Shown here one piece after another: positions 20,302 through 20,499 of a DNA stretch of 20,499 nt. Source of the stretch: Hypsibius dujardini (taxonomy: Eukaryota > Tardigrada > Eutardigrada > Parachela > Hypsibiidae); NCBI GenBank assembly GCA_001579985.1, contig LRSR01010214.1:1-20499 (forward strand). Reading direction: 5' to 3'. The position numbers and the translations under genes were made by a program. The notes under the pieces were generated by a model. That model worked only from the letters and a program-made list of their open reading frames with translations. It was not told the origin of the DNA and did not search any database. Position 1 is the first letter of the stretch, and the number at the start of each line of letters is the position of its first letter.

Positions 20302-20408
20302 CTTGTGCCAGCATCAGAATCGACTCGTAGGCCGAGAGTTGCACTCCGTTGAACTACGTATGAACAAAGTGTTTTGAAATATCTTTTCATAGGCATGTAA
20401 CGGCATGG

Positions 20409-20499
20409 CAGAGGCGTAACGGGGGCGCTAGAGCGAGTTCCCCCCCTAATGAATTCGGGCCGCTGCGGGGGGGGGGTCAATTTTTATTCCGAAGAAACT
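20409..20499. mobile_element. Left end of a second hAT-like MITE, cut by the window edge
   Basis: The sequence from CAGAGGCGTAAC resembles the CAGTGGCGCGCC end of the element at 18689. Both then reach a long G run followed by a TTTTTATTCCGAA/TTTTTTCCGAA stretch, so they are probably related. The preceding 8 bases, CGGCATGG, would be the target duplication, but the other end lies outside the window. Confidence 0.55.

Overview
The window is animal nuclear DNA. Every convincing gene is split by GT-AG introns, the introns are packed with tetranucleotide repeats and short transposon relics, and the proteins belong to metazoan families. An AKH/RPCH-type neuropeptide precursor encoding an octapeptide amide suggests a protostome, most likely an ecdysozoan such as an arthropod or tardigrade. 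I cannot name the species.

Four genes are supported, all on the minus strand. (1) 118-312 is the first coding exon of an adipokinetic hormone/red pigment concentrating hormone precursor, with a TATA box at 458-465; the gene continues off the left edge. (2) 1484-10260 is a complete nine-exon gene for a THADA homolog, about 1753 aa, whose exon phases all agree. (3) 11272-12747 is a complete three-exon gene for LDAH, the lipid droplet-associated serine hydrolase, 310 aa. (4) 14881-20301 is the 3' part of a receptor guanylyl cyclase gene (14 exons seen; the 5' end lies off the right edge), covering the end of the extracellular domain, one membrane helix, the kinase homology domain, the coiled-coil linker and the cyclase domain. 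Its cyclase domain has lost one metal-binding Asp and has an in-frame TAA in an otherwise well-spliced exon, so it may be a pseudogene or a catalytically dead paralog.

Between and inside the genes are several non-autonomous DNA transposons: a near-perfect hairpin MITE at 12875-13093, a TA-flanked MITE at 17971-18252, a hAT-like MITE with an 8-bp target duplication at 18689-18904, and the start of a related element at the right edge. A tRNA-like (SINE-like) segment lies near 13729. THADA introns carry CAGA/TCTG repeats, with intron 2 in the opposite polarity to introns 3, 4, 5 and 8.

The most interesting biological reading is the close, co-directional grouping of three genes tied to lipid and energy balance: AKH (lipid mobilisation hormone), THADA (regulator of energy storage in flies and of tRNA 2'-O-methylation) and LDAH (lipid droplet hydrolase). 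Whether this is more than chance needs comparison with relatives. No plus-strand gene is supported.
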